Of a stretch of DNA of 64,000 bases, positions 1 through 7,368 are shown piece by piece. The stretch is from Streptomyces sp. NRRL S-87 (GTDB lineage: Bacteria > Actinomycetota > Actinomycetes > Streptomycetales > Streptomycetaceae), in assembly GCF_000719335.1 (NCBI RefSeq), contig NZ_JOGB01000014.1, positions 62,001 through 126,000 of the forward strand, read 5' to 3'. Each line of letters opens with the position of its first letter. Position 1 is the stretch's first letter. Below the pieces are notes generated by a model. That model had not been told where the DNA came from. It searched no databases and was given only the letters and a program-made list of their open reading frames with translations. The position numbers were made by a program, and so were the translations under genes.

Positions 1-175
1 CACCGGGCCCGCCGGGCCCACCCGCACCCCCGACCGGACCCGGCCCCCCACCCACACCCGCACCCGCACCCGCACCCGCACCCGCACCGACACCCACACC
101 CACACCCGGCCCGCCCACGCTGTCCGCCACCATGTCCCCCGCGCCCACCGCGTGCCCCGCTTCCCCCGCGCTCAC
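1..175 (-). CDS. N-terminus of probable two-component response regulator (partial)
   Basis: The kinase stop codon overlaps a GTG in a GTGA arrangement, and this frame stays open to the window edge, giving about 58 residues. Reading from GTG the product begins VSAGEAGHAVGAGDMVADSV and then runs into a tract alternating Gly with Val or Ala (about residues 24-42). No receiver domain is visible because the gene leaves the window. The response-regulator call rests only on position: in Streptomyces the gene coupled directly after a HisKA_3 kinase is normally its NarL/LuxR-type partner. An ATG at 133 is an alternative start that would remove 14 residues. The glycine-rich head is atypical for a receiver protein and comes from a hexamer-like DNA repeat at about 59-115. 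Confidence 0.45.
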   Translation of the reverse strand, partial: MSAGEAGHAVGAGDMVADSVGGPGVGVGVGAGAGAGAGAGVGGGPGPVGGAGGPGGPG

Positions 176-1695
176 CGGGACTCCCCCGCCGGGCCCGCGA
201 GCGGCAGGACGGCGCGCAGCCGCCAGGTGCCGTCGGCCGCCCCGGCCTCGGCCCGGCCGCCGAGCAGCGCGGCCCGCTCGGCTATGCCCGTCAGCCCACG
301 GCCGCCCCGCCCCCTCCCGGACCGGACACCGAGAGCCTGAGCACCGGGAACCTGCGCGCCGAGACCCTGCACGCCGAGACCCTGCACGCCGACGGCCCGG
401 GCTCCCACCGCCCCGCCGCCGGAGCCCGCAGCCCCCGCAGTCCCCCCACTCCTCCCACTCCCCGCAGTCCCCGCGCTCCCCGCACTCCCCACAGTCCCCG
501 CCGTCCCGGCGCTCCGGTCCGCCCCGCTCCCCAGGGCCACCGCCCCGAGGGCGACGGCTTCGCCGCCCTGCCCCTGCCCGCTCCCCGCACACGGATTGGT
601 CATCGTGATCTCCAGCTCGCTCTCGTCCCGTACCGCGATGCTCAGCCGCACCGGGCCGGTGCCGTGCTTGAGCGCGTTGCTCAGGCCCTCCTGCACGATC
701 CGGTACGCCTCCCGCGACGCGATCGCGGGCAGCCGCTCCCAGTCCGCGGCCCGCCCCGGGTCCTGCCGGTCCACCACCTCGACGCCGCCCGCCCGGGTAC
801 GGGCCAGCAGGCCCTCCAGGTCGGCGGCGAGCGTCGGCGCGGGTGCCGTGGAGCCGGCCGTCTCGTCCCCGTCCCGCAACAGCCCCAGTACGGCGTCCAG
901 TTCGCCGACCGTGCGCCGCGTGGTGTCCTCGATGGCGGCCAGCGCCTCCCGTACGAACGCCGGATCGGAGTCCAGCACCCGGCGGGCGGCACTCGCCTGG
1001 AGGGTGACGGCGCTCAGCGCGTGCCCCACCGAGTCGTGCAGCTCCCGTGCCAGCCGGTTGCGCACCGCCAGGTCCGCCGCCCGCTCCTCGGCCGCCGCGA
1101 GCCGATCCGCCGGGGTAGGACCCAACAGCACCGGCGCCAGGCTCGCCAGCAGCGCCCCGGCGGCGGCCGCGCAACCGGCGAGGGCCGCCAGCAGGGCCAG
1201 CCCGGCCAGCGGCGCCGTGAGCATCCCCGGCATCGTGCGGAACCACCCCCAGAGCGCCAGCTCCGGGTCCCGCAGCGCCGGGAGGAACGGGGTACCCAGG
1301 AGCACCAGCACCATCGGCGGCACCGCCAGACTCATGCCGCTGATCACCGCCCCCAGCCCGAGGTGCACGGTCCACCAGACCGCGGTCCTCAACCGGGCCG
1401 GCCGCGAGCGGGCGGGGCCGTCGGCCAGCAGCTCGCCCGGCACGCCGCACATGGCCCGCACCGCCCCCGCCGACATGGGTCGGACCAGGGCGAACACCCC
1501 GCTGACCGCCACCAGCGGCAGGGCCGTGGCGTACACGGTGAGGAGCTCCGGTATCGACTCGAACACGGACCGGTGCCCCGGCCTGACCACACTGAGCAGC
1601 ACGGAGGCGAGCAGGAAGTAGGGCATCAGGAGGGCGCCGCCGAGGACCAGGTGGACCCAGCGCCCCCGGGCCGCGCGCCCGAACAGGACCCTCAC
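172..1695 (-). CDS. Sensor histidine kinase (HisKA_3 / NarX-DesK type) with expanded ATP lid
   Basis: Membrane sensor kinase of 507 residues, expected to autophosphorylate on His and pass phosphate to the regulator encoded downstream. Four hydrophobic segments occupy about residues 12-195. The dimerisation/phosphoacceptor motif is ELHDSVGH with the acceptor at about H220. The HATPase N-box (EGLSNALKHG) is near residue 335 and the glycine box (GRGLTGIAERAALLGG) near 463. In this family N and G boxes are normally a few tens of residues apart. Here about 90 extra Gly/Ala/Ser/Val-rich residues (plus-strand 310-590), encoded by 9-18 bp tandem repeats, sit between them. The start overlaps the stop of the upstream membrane-protein gene by 4 bp, so the genes look cotranscribed. 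The signal sensed is unknown. Confidence 0.88.
   Translation of the reverse strand: MRVLFGRAARGRWVHLVLGGALLMPYFLLASVLLSVVRPGHRSVFESIPELLTVYATALPLVAVSGVFALVRPMSAGAVRAMCGVPGELLADGPARSRPARLRTAVWWTVHLGLGAVISGMSLAVPPMVLVLLGTPFLPALRDPELALWGWFRTMPGMLTAPLAGLALLAALAGCAAAAGALLASLAPVLLGPTPADRLAAAEERAADLAVRNRLARELHDSVGHALSAVTLQASAARRVLDSDPAFVREALAAIEDTTRRTVGELDAVLGLLRDGDETAGSTAPAPTLAADLEGLLARTRAGGVEVVDRQDPGRAADWERLPAIASREAYRIVQEGLSNALKHGTGPVRLSIAVRDESELEITMTNPCAGSGQGQGGEAVALGAVALGSGADRSAGTAGTVGSAGSAGTAGSGRSGGTAGAAGSGGGAVGARAVGVQGLGVQGLGAQVPGAQALGVRSGRGRGGRGLTGIAERAALLGGRAEAGAADGTWRLRAVLPLAGPAGESR
310..590. repeat. In-frame minisatellite inside the kinase gene
   Basis: Two kinds of degenerate tandem repeat lie side by side. 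Around 350-400 a roughly 18 bp unit containing GAGACCCTGCACGCC recurs, encoding repeats of the VQGLGVQGLG kind. Around 420-540 there is a run of roughly 9 bp units such as CCCGCAGTC and CCACTCCTC, encoding Ser/Gly/Ala/Thr runs. The reading frame is kept throughout, so the tract is translated as a flexible insertion in the kinase. Confidence 0.8.
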
Positions 1696-2825
1696 GCGGC
1701 GCGTCGGACGGTGGACCGACGGGCGGTGGACCGACGGGCGGTGGGCCCACGTGAGGTGAGTCCGTGTGCGGTGAGCCGGCGGGCGAGGACGCCCGCCACC
1801 AGCAGTCCGGTGATCATCTGACCAGCGTAGGTCAGGTACATGACCGAGGTGACGCCCTTCGCCGGATCACCCGCTCCGAGCGCGGCGATCATCAGCCAGC
1901 CGCCCCAGCCCAGGGAGGCCGACGCACCGATCCACGCGACCGCCAGGGGCAGCCGCGCCGAACGTACGCCCCAGCGGGCGCCGTGCACCAGCAGGAGCCC
2001 GCCGGCCACGGCCGCGAGGGCGGTCAGCGCGTGCGTGCCGGACACCACCGCGGTCTCCACCGACTTCTGCGCCCGCTCCGCCGCCGTGCTCAGGCCCGCG
2101 GTACCGCCGAAGGTCCAGGACCCCAGCAGGGCGGCCACCGCCAGACCGGTGGCCGTGGCGAGCGCGGCCGCCGCGCGCTCCACGCGGCCGGCCGCCCACC
2201 GGCCACCCCGCCAGAGCCCGCCCCAGCGCTCTCGTGCGTACGGCACGAACAGGCAGGCCAGGACGAGCGCTTGGATACCGAAGCCGACGTAGACGACGGT
2301 GAACACCCACTCGTCGAGGAACGGCTCCGCCGCCCGGTGGGCCCGCTCCGCGGCCCCGCCGTCCCCGATCCGCGTCACCAACTGCGCCGGAAAGGCTACG
2401 GCGATGGGCGTGAGCAGCCCGCTCGCGACGAACACCGGCACGGTGAGCAGCCATGACCGCACCCGGGCCCCCCACGGTGTGGTGAGGACGAGGAGCAGCA
2501 GGACGAGCGTGGCGTCCATCAGCATGGTCACTGCGTTGGCGATGACGAAGAACGGGCCGGGCTCGCGCAGCACGCTGCCCTCGGGTATGCCGATGCGGCT
2601 GCCCGCCAGCCAGGCGGCCTTGAGCGCGAGGTAGGGGAACGTCGCGGCGAGCCCGAGGGCCCGCAGGCGCACCGTGCGGGAGAGAGGCGGAAGGCCGTCG
2701 GGGACACGGCCGGGGGCAGGTGAGCGGTTCGTACGGTCATGAGCCCACGATCCCGCCCGCCCCTTCCCCGCCACGTCCCCCGCAACGGGGAACCGCCTCC
2801 CCCGCACGGGGGAGACCCGCTCCAC
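1692..2825 (-). CDS. Multi-pass membrane protein of unknown function
   Basis: About 377 residues with many hydrophobic segments (for example YLALKAAWLAG, TLVLLLLVLTTPWG, IQALVLACLFV, TGLLVAGVLARRL) and no recognisable catalytic motif. It overlaps the kinase gene by 4 bp and is probably the first gene of a membrane protein-kinase-regulator operon; proteins in this place often help the kinase sense a signal or are its target, but that is inference. The GTG start at 2825 has only a weak ribosome site and gives a 50-residue polar head; a GTG at 2672 would start right before the first membrane helix. The C-terminus is repetitive (STARRSTVRRAA) because of three 15 bp repeats at 1711-1755. Confidence 0.65.
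   Translation of the reverse strand: MERVSPVRGRRFPVAGDVAGKGRAGSWAHDRTNRSPAPGRVPDGLPPLSRTVRLRALGLAATFPYLALKAAWLAGSRIGIPEGSVLREPGPFFVIANAVTMLMDATLVLLLLVLTTPWGARVRSWLLTVPVFVASGLLTPIAVAFPAQLVTRIGDGGAAERAHRAAEPFLDEWVFTVVYVGFGIQALVLACLFVPYARERWGGLWRGGRWAAGRVERAAAALATATGLAVAALLGSWTFGGTAGLSTAAERAQKSVETAVVSGTHALTALAAVAGGLLLVHGARWGVRSARLPLAVAWIGASASLGWGGWLMIAALGAGDPAKGVTSVMYLTYAGQMITGLLVAGVLARRLTAHGLTSRGPTARRSTARRSTVRRAA
1711..1755. repeat. Three 15 bp tandem repeats at the 3' end of a gene
   Basis: Unit GTGGACCGACGGGCG occurs at 1711-1725 and 1726-1740, with a diverged third copy at 1741-1755. On the minus strand it encodes the repeated Arg/Ser/Thr tail of the membrane protein just before its stop at 1692. 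Confidence 0.8.
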
Positions 2826-2861
2826 CCCGGGGCCCGGCCTCTTGCCGAAGGAAGGAGGCCG

Positions 2862-3632
2862 TCAGAGCATCCGGGTGGCCAGCGCCAGCCGGTCGCGCGC
2901 CGCGAACAGCGCCTGCCTGATGAGCCGTTCACGTTCGGGCGTCAGCCGGGCCCCCGGCACCGAGCAGCTGATCGCGTCCCGCGCCGGCGTCCGGTACGGC
3001 ACGGCCACGCCGAAGCAGCGCAGCCCGAGGGTGTTCTCCTCGCGGTCGACGGCGTACCCCTGCTCGCGCACCAGCGCCAGCTCCTCGATCAGCCGTTCCC
3101 GGTCGGTGATGGTGTGCTCGGTGACCGGCTCCAGCCGTTCGGGCAGCAGCCTGCGCACCTGCTCGTCCGTGTGCGTGGCGAGCAGCGCCTTGCCCAGCGC
3201 CGTCGAGTACGCGGGCAGCCGCCGCCCGACCCGGGTGAAAGGCCGCAGGAAGTGCTGGGACTGCCGGGTGGCCAGGTAGACCACGCTGGCGCCGTCGAGC
3301 CGCGCCAGGTGGATGGTCTCGGTGGTGTCGTCCGAGAGCCGGTCGAGGGCGGGCCGGGCGGCCGCGACGACCTCGTCGCCGTCGATGTACGAGTTGCCCA
3401 CGAGCAGGGCCCGTACGCCGATGCCGTAGCGCGTGCCGGCGGCGTCGGTCTCCACCCACCCGAGGTCGACCAGCGTCCGCAGGAGCATGTAGAGGCTGGA
3501 CTTGGGGAATCCGGTGCCCTCCTGCACGGCGGCCAGGCTGTGCAGCCCGGGCCGGGCCGCGAACCACTCCAGCAACACCACCGTCCGCACCGCGGACTTG
3601 ACCGGTGCCGCCCCGGACTCGGCTGTCGTCAT
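2862..3632 (-). CDS. IclR-family transcriptional regulator
   Basis: 256 residues from the ATG at 3632, preceded by GAAGGG; an upstream in-frame start at 3671 would add 13 residues with a poorer ribosome site. The N-terminal winged helix (about residues 12-75) contains the recognition region TGFPKSSLYMLLRTL, followed by an IclR effector domain with typical stretches such as GRRLPAYSTALGKALLA and GLRCFGVAVP. It is transcribed away from the aldehyde dehydrogenase gene. The shared intergenic region holds two palindromes suited to an IclR dimer or tetramer, so it probably controls the dehydrogenase and itself in response to a sugar-acid or related metabolite. Confidence 0.9.
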   Translation of the reverse strand: MTTAESGAAPVKSAVRTVVLLEWFAARPGLHSLAAVQEGTGFPKSSLYMLLRTLVDLGWVETDAAGTRYGIGVRALLVGNSYIDGDEVVAAARPALDRLSDDTTETIHLARLDGASVVYLATRQSQHFLRPFTRVGRRLPAYSTALGKALLATHTDEQVRRLLPERLEPVTEHTITDRERLIEELALVREQGYAVDREENTLGLRCFGVAVPYRTPARDAISCSVPGARLTPERERLIRQALFAARDRLALATRML

Positions 3633-3739
3633 GCGCCCTTCGCCCCTCTGCTCGCCATCGTCCCGGCTCACGTCCCGCGCCCCGCGTCGCCACTTGTCAA
3701 CGCGGAGCGCACGGAAATAGAGTCCGCAGCATACGCAAT

Positions 3740-3776
3740 CCGTTCACATACAGGAACGGTGTTCAGAATACTGAAC
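3740..3776. promoter_or_regulatory. Two palindromes, candidate IclR operator
   Basis: CCGTTCACATACAGGAACGG (3740-3759; 6 bp arms) and GTTCAGAATACTGAAC (3761-3776; 6 bp arms, AATA centre) lie head to tail with centres 19 bp apart, about two helical turns. They share the half-site GTTCA and lie just upstream of the ribosome site of the dehydrogenase, where binding would block transcription. Confidence 0.6.
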
Positions 3777-3799
3777 GGACATTTTGGAGGCAGGCCGCG

Positions 3800-5335
3800 A
3801 TGGCAGCAACCCCAGTCTGGAGCGTGGACCCCCGCACCGGGAAGCGACTCGATCAGGTTGCGGTGGAGGCCACAGCACAGGACGTGGACGCGGCCGTACG
3901 CGCCGCCCACGCGGCCCGCGCCGCCCTGGCCGACCGCACCGCGCGCATCGCCTTCCTCCGCACCGCCGCCGATCGGCTCGACGCCGCCGCGGACCGGGTG
4001 GTCGCGGCGGCCGACGCCGAGACGGCCCTGGGCGCGGCCCGCCTGACCGGTGAGCTCGCCCGGACGACGTACCAGCTGCGGGAGTTCGCCGACGCCGTGG
4101 AGGAGGGCGCCTACCTCGACGTCCGCATCGACCGCGCGGACCCGGCCCTGACCCCGCCCCGCCCCGAGCTGCGCCGCTACAAGGTGCCGCTCGGCGTGGC
4201 CGCCGTGTACGCCGCCTCCAACTTCCCGCTCGCCTTCTCCGTGCCGGGCGGCGACACCGCCAGCGCCCTCGCCGCCGGCTGCCCCGTCGTCGTCAAGGCG
4301 CACCCCGACCACCCGGCCACCTCGGAGCTCTGCGCGGACCTGCTGCGCCGCGCCGCGGTCGAGACGGGACTGCCGGCCGAGGTCGTGGGCCTGGTCCACG
4401 GCTTCGACGCGGGCCTGGAGCTCATCCGCCACCCGCTGGTCGCGGCCGCCGGGTTCACCGGATCCATCCGTGGCGGGCGGGCACTGTTCGACGCCGCCGC
4501 CGCACGACCCGTGCCGATCCCCTTCCACGGTGAGCTCGGCTCCCTCAACCCCGTCGTGGTCACCCCCGCGGCGGCCGCCGAGCGCGCCGAGGAGATCGGC
4601 GCGGGGCTGGCCGGCTCGGTGACGCTGGGGATGGGCCAGTTCTGCGTGAAGCCCGGCCTCGTCCTCGTGCCCGAGGGTGCGGACGGGGACCGGCTGGCCG
4701 CCGCGTTCGCCAAGGCGGTCGGCGACACCGGGCCGGGCGTGCTGCTCGACCTGCGCATGCGCGAGAACTTCCTCGCGGGCGTGCGCGAGCGGGCCTCGCT
4801 CCCCGGGGTCACGGCCCCCGTGGCGGCCGGTGCGGCGGGCGAGCACGGGGTCGGTGCCGGCTACCTCTCCGTACCCGCCCGGCACCTGGCCGCCGAGGGC
4901 CCGCACGAGCTCCTGCTGGAGGAGTGCTTCGGGCCCGTCACGGTCCTCGCCCGGTACGCCGACCAGGCCGAGGCCACCGCGGTGCTGACCCGGCTGCCCG
5001 GCAACCTGAGCGCCACGCTCCAGCTCTCCGCGGCCGAGACGGCCGGCGGCGAGGGACCCGCGGCGGACCTGGTCGCCCAGGTCACGGCCCTGGCCGGCCG
5101 GATCGTGGTGAACGGCTGGCCCACGGGCGTGGCCGTGGCCCCGGCCCAGCACCACGGCGGCCCGTACCCCGCGGCCACCTCGCACTCCACGTCCGTCGGC
5201 GGCACGGCCGTCGAGCGCTGGCTCCGGCCGGTGGCGTACCAGTCCGTGCCGGACGCGCTGCTCCCGGCGGAGCTGCGCGAGGCCAACCCGCTGGGGCTGC
5301 CCCGCCGGGTGGACGGCCGGCCCGAGGCCTCCTGA
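3800..5335 (+). CDS. Aldehyde dehydrogenase, alpha-ketoglutaric semialdehyde dehydrogenase type
   Basis: 511 residues starting at ATG 3800, with GGAGG at 3786-3790. NAD(P)-dependent oxidation of an aldehyde to an acid is expected. The general base is E245 in HGELGSLNP and the nucleophile is C282 in GQFCVKPG. The forms FHGELGSLNPVVV and the ILR-free GSIRGGRALFDAAAARP are those I associate with the 2,5-dioxopentanoate (ketoglutarate semialdehyde) dehydrogenase branch, the last step of non-phosphorylated pentose/hexarate or hydroxyproline breakdown. No other gene of such a pathway is adjacent, so the physiological substrate is inferred. A divergent IclR gene and palindromic operator suggest substrate induction. 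Confidence 0.88.
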   Translation: MAATPVWSVDPRTGKRLDQVAVEATAQDVDAAVRAAHAARAALADRTARIAFLRTAADRLDAAADRVVAAADAETALGAARLTGELARTTYQLREFADAVEEGAYLDVRIDRADPALTPPRPELRRYKVPLGVAAVYAASNFPLAFSVPGGDTASALAAGCPVVVKAHPDHPATSELCADLLRRAAVETGLPAEVVGLVHGFDAGLELIRHPLVAAAGFTGSIRGGRALFDAAAARPVPIPFHGELGSLNPVVVTPAAAAERAEEIGAGLAGSVTLGMGQFCVKPGLVLVPEGADGDRLAAAFAKAVGDTGPGVLLDLRMRENFLAGVRERASLPGVTAPVAAGAAGEHGVGAGYLSVPARHLAAEGPHELLLEECFGPVTVLARYADQAEATAVLTRLPGNLSATLQLSAAETAGGEGPAADLVAQVTALAGRIVVNGWPTGVAVAPAQHHGGPYPAATSHSTSVGGTAVERWLRPVAYQSVPDALLPAELREANPLGLPRRVDGRPEAS

Positions 5336-5348
5336 GGCCCCCTCACCG

Positions 5349-5391
5349 CGCCCGCCCCGGAAATGCGTTGCCGCGCACCCCGGGGCGGGCG
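5349..5391. terminator. Inverted repeat after the aldehyde dehydrogenase gene
   Basis: CGCCCGCCCCGG (5349-5360) pairs perfectly with CCGGGGCGGGCG (5380-5391) around a 19-base loop. It lies 14 bp past the dehydrogenase stop and 11 bp before the next start, so it can act as a terminator or as a leader structure of the next gene. Confidence 0.6.
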
Positions 5392-5402
5392 AAGCTGACC
5401 GC

Positions 5403-5624
5403 ATGCCACAGCCTTTCGGATTCACGTACGAACAGCGCGGCGACGGGACCGTCGTCATCACCCATCGCGGCCGGTCGGCCGGGACCCTGCGGGGCGGCCG
5501 CGCCGCGAAGTTCCTCGCCGAGGTGGAGTCGGGGGACGCCCAGCTGGTGATGGCGCGGTGGACCGGCGCGTACAAGTTCGGCAACGAGCGCGTCGCCCGC
5601 AACCACCCGCGCAACCGCCACTGA
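5403..5624 (+). CDS. Small conserved Streptomyces protein of unknown function
   Basis: 73 residues beginning MPQPFGFTYEQRGDGTV, basic and ending in an Arg/His-rich tail (ERVARNHPRNRH). The pattern THRGRSAGTLRGGRAAKFL followed by ARWTGAYKFGNER is one I recognise as a recurring short Streptomyces protein without assigned function. No signal peptide or membrane segment. It has a clean start at ATG 5403 and third-position GC bias. A nucleic-acid-binding role is possible from its charge but not shown. Confidence 0.72.
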   Translation: MPQPFGFTYEQRGDGTVVITHRGRSAGTLRGGRAAKFLAEVESGDAQLVMARWTGAYKFGNERVARNHPRNRH

Positions 5625-5801
5625 CGCCGACCGCGGACCACGCCCGCCCGTCCGGCCACCGCCCCCGCCGCCCTGCACCCGGCAGGCACGCGCCCACCCA
5701 CCCCACACGCGCCTCCTCCCCACCCGCACCGGAACCGAGAATTCCTCCGAAGCCCACCGCGAGTAAGGGAACGGCAAAGCCCACTCGGTCGTTGACCTGG
5801 C

Positions 5802-7097
5802 ATGACCGCTATGACCCCTGGCTCGAACCTGCCGCTGAACACCGTCCGCGTGACGGTGGACGTGGCCGCTCCGGTGCGCCTGGACGTGTCGGGACTGCTC
5901 CTCGCCGCGAACGGCAAGGTCCGCTCCGACGCCGACTTCATCTTCTACAACCAGCCCTCCGGGCCCGGCGTCAGCTACCGGTCCGGCGGCGGTGCCGCGC
6001 CCGACGCGATCACGGTGGACACGTCGGCGGTGCCGCCGGGCATCGAGAAGATCGTGGTCACGGCGAGCCCGGACGCGGCCGGCCAGACCTTCCAGGGCAT
6101 CGAGCCCACCGCCACCGTCCGCAACGCGGACGACGGCAGCGTCATCGCCACCTTCACCCCGCCCCGGCTGGGCACGGAGACGGCGCTCGTGGTCGTGGAG
6201 GTCTACCTGCGCGCCGGCGCCTGGAAGGTCCGCGCGGTCGGTCAGGGGTACGCCGACGGGCTGGCGGGCATCGCCACCGACTTCGGCGTGACGGTCGACG
6301 ACGCCCCCGCGGCGGCCCCGCAGGCCGCGCCGGTCCCCCCGGCGCCCGCACCGCCCGCACCTCCCGCACCGCCGGCGGCACCGCCGGCCCCGTCGACCCC
6401 CGCATGGGGCACTCCGCCCACCCCCGCCACTCCGCCGCCCGCCCCCGCCTGGGGCACTCCGCCGCCCCCCGCCGGGGCCCCGGCACCGGAGCCGGCAGCG
6501 GCAGCCGCGGCCCCCACCGGAAAGATCAACCTCGACAAGGGCCGGGTCAGCCTCCAGAAGAACCAGACGGTGTCCCTGGTCAAGGGCGGCCGCCCGCTCC
6601 TCTCCCAGGTCAAGATGGGCCTCGGCTGGGAGCCCGCCTTCCGCGGCCGCGACATCGACCTCGACGCCTCGGTCATCGCGTACGGCCCGCAGCGCAACCA
6701 CCTGGACAGCTGCTACTTCGGCCGGCTCACCATCCTCGGCGGCTCCGTCAAGCACTCCGGCGACAACCTCACCGGCGAGGGCGCCGGCGACGACGAGGTG
6801 ATCACGGTCGACCTCGGCCGACTGCCGGCCGAGGCGACCGGCCTCGTCTTCACCGTCAACTCCTTCTCCGGCCAGAAGTTCACCGAGGTCGCCAAGGCCT
6901 ACTGCCGCCTCATCGACGGCACCACCGGCGAGGAGCTGGTCCGCTTCGACCTCACCCACGCCGAGCCCCAGACCGGCGTGATGATGGCCAAGCTGATCAA
7001 GCAGTTCACCGGCGAGTGGGAGATGACGGCCATGGGCGAGTTTGTGAAGTCCCGCACAGTGCGAGGCATGGTCAAGCCCGCAGCGCAGGCACTTTGA
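5802..7097 (+). CDS. Double TerD-domain protein (tellurium-resistance family)
   Basis: 431 residues with two TerD-like beta-sandwich domains separated by a Pro/Ala linker. Domain one spans about residues 1-165, with features such as ANGKVRSDADFIFYNQPSGPG and DAITVD. The linker (about 168-238) is almost only Pro, Ala and Thr-Pro repeats. Domain two (about 240-430) starts GKINLDKGRVSLQKNQTVSL and has the acidic patches GLGWEP...GRDIDLDASV and GDDEVITVDL expected for calcium binding in the TerD family. TerD proteins act in stress and tellurite response and probably scaffold calcium-dependent membrane complexes. No ter operon partners are adjacent. A second in-frame ATG lies at 5811. Confidence 0.87.
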   Translation: MTAMTPGSNLPLNTVRVTVDVAAPVRLDVSGLLLAANGKVRSDADFIFYNQPSGPGVSYRSGGGAAPDAITVDTSAVPPGIEKIVVTASPDAAGQTFQGIEPTATVRNADDGSVIATFTPPRLGTETALVVVEVYLRAGAWKVRAVGQGYADGLAGIATDFGVTVDDAPAAAPQAAPVPPAPAPPAPPAPPAAPPAPSTPAWGTPPTPATPPPAPAWGTPPPPAGAPAPEPAAAAAAPTGKINLDKGRVSLQKNQTVSLVKGGRPLLSQVKMGLGWEPAFRGRDIDLDASVIAYGPQRNHLDSCYFGRLTILGGSVKHSGDNLTGEGAGDDEVITVDLGRLPAEATGLVFTVNSFSGQKFTEVAKAYCRLIDGTTGEELVRFDLTHAEPQTGVMMAKLIKQFTGEWEMTAMGEFVKSRTVRGMVKPAAQAL

Positions 7098-7163
7098 GCT
7101 CGGGGCGGGCACGACGTGACACATCCCATCGGTAAATCGGAGGTCGCTGTCAGTGCCCGCCCG

Positions 7164-7169
7164 TAGCCT
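7164..7169 (+). promoter_or_regulatory. -10 box TAGCCT of a probable leaderless transcript
   Basis: TAGCCT ends 7 bp before the ATG at 7177 and no ribosome site precedes that ATG, which fits transcription starting at or next to the start codon. Confidence 0.45.
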
Positions 7170-7176
7170 TGAACGC

Positions 7177-7368
7177 ATGTACACGACGCCCCCGCCCACG
7201 GGTCCCGCCCGCCCGTCCGCCGCCGAGGCGAACGAGGCGATACGGCTGCTCGTGGAGACCAGCGGGCAGGGGGAGGACTGGCCCTCGCAGGCGTACGAGT
7301 TCCTCCTGGGGGAATGGGCCGCAGGGGTCAGCGCGGAAGCTGAGCCCGTCGGCGCCATGGACCGGTGA
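7177..7368 (+). CDS. Small hypothetical protein, 3' end overlapping the convergent gene
   Basis: 63 residues, starting MYTTPPPTGPARPSAAEANE and continuing RLLVETSGQGEDWPSQAYEFLLGEW. The helix-like, acidic sequence and codon bias look genuine, and I have a general memory of similar short Streptomyces proteins, but no function is known. It lacks a ribosome site and has a -10-like TAGCCT immediately upstream. Its last 41 bp overlap the 3' end of the minus-strand PhoX-like gene, so its final residues (about 50-63) may be non-conserved. Confidence 0.55.
   Translation: MYTTPPPTGPARPSAAEANEAIRLLVETSGQGEDWPSQAYEFLLGEWAAGVSAEAEPVGAMDR

Noticed and set aside
1692..2932. A second minus-strand start ATG at 2740 (MTVRTAHL) for the membrane protein
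   Set aside because: That ATG is in another frame, which loses the hydrophobic pattern; using it would need a frameshift for which the sequence gives no sign.
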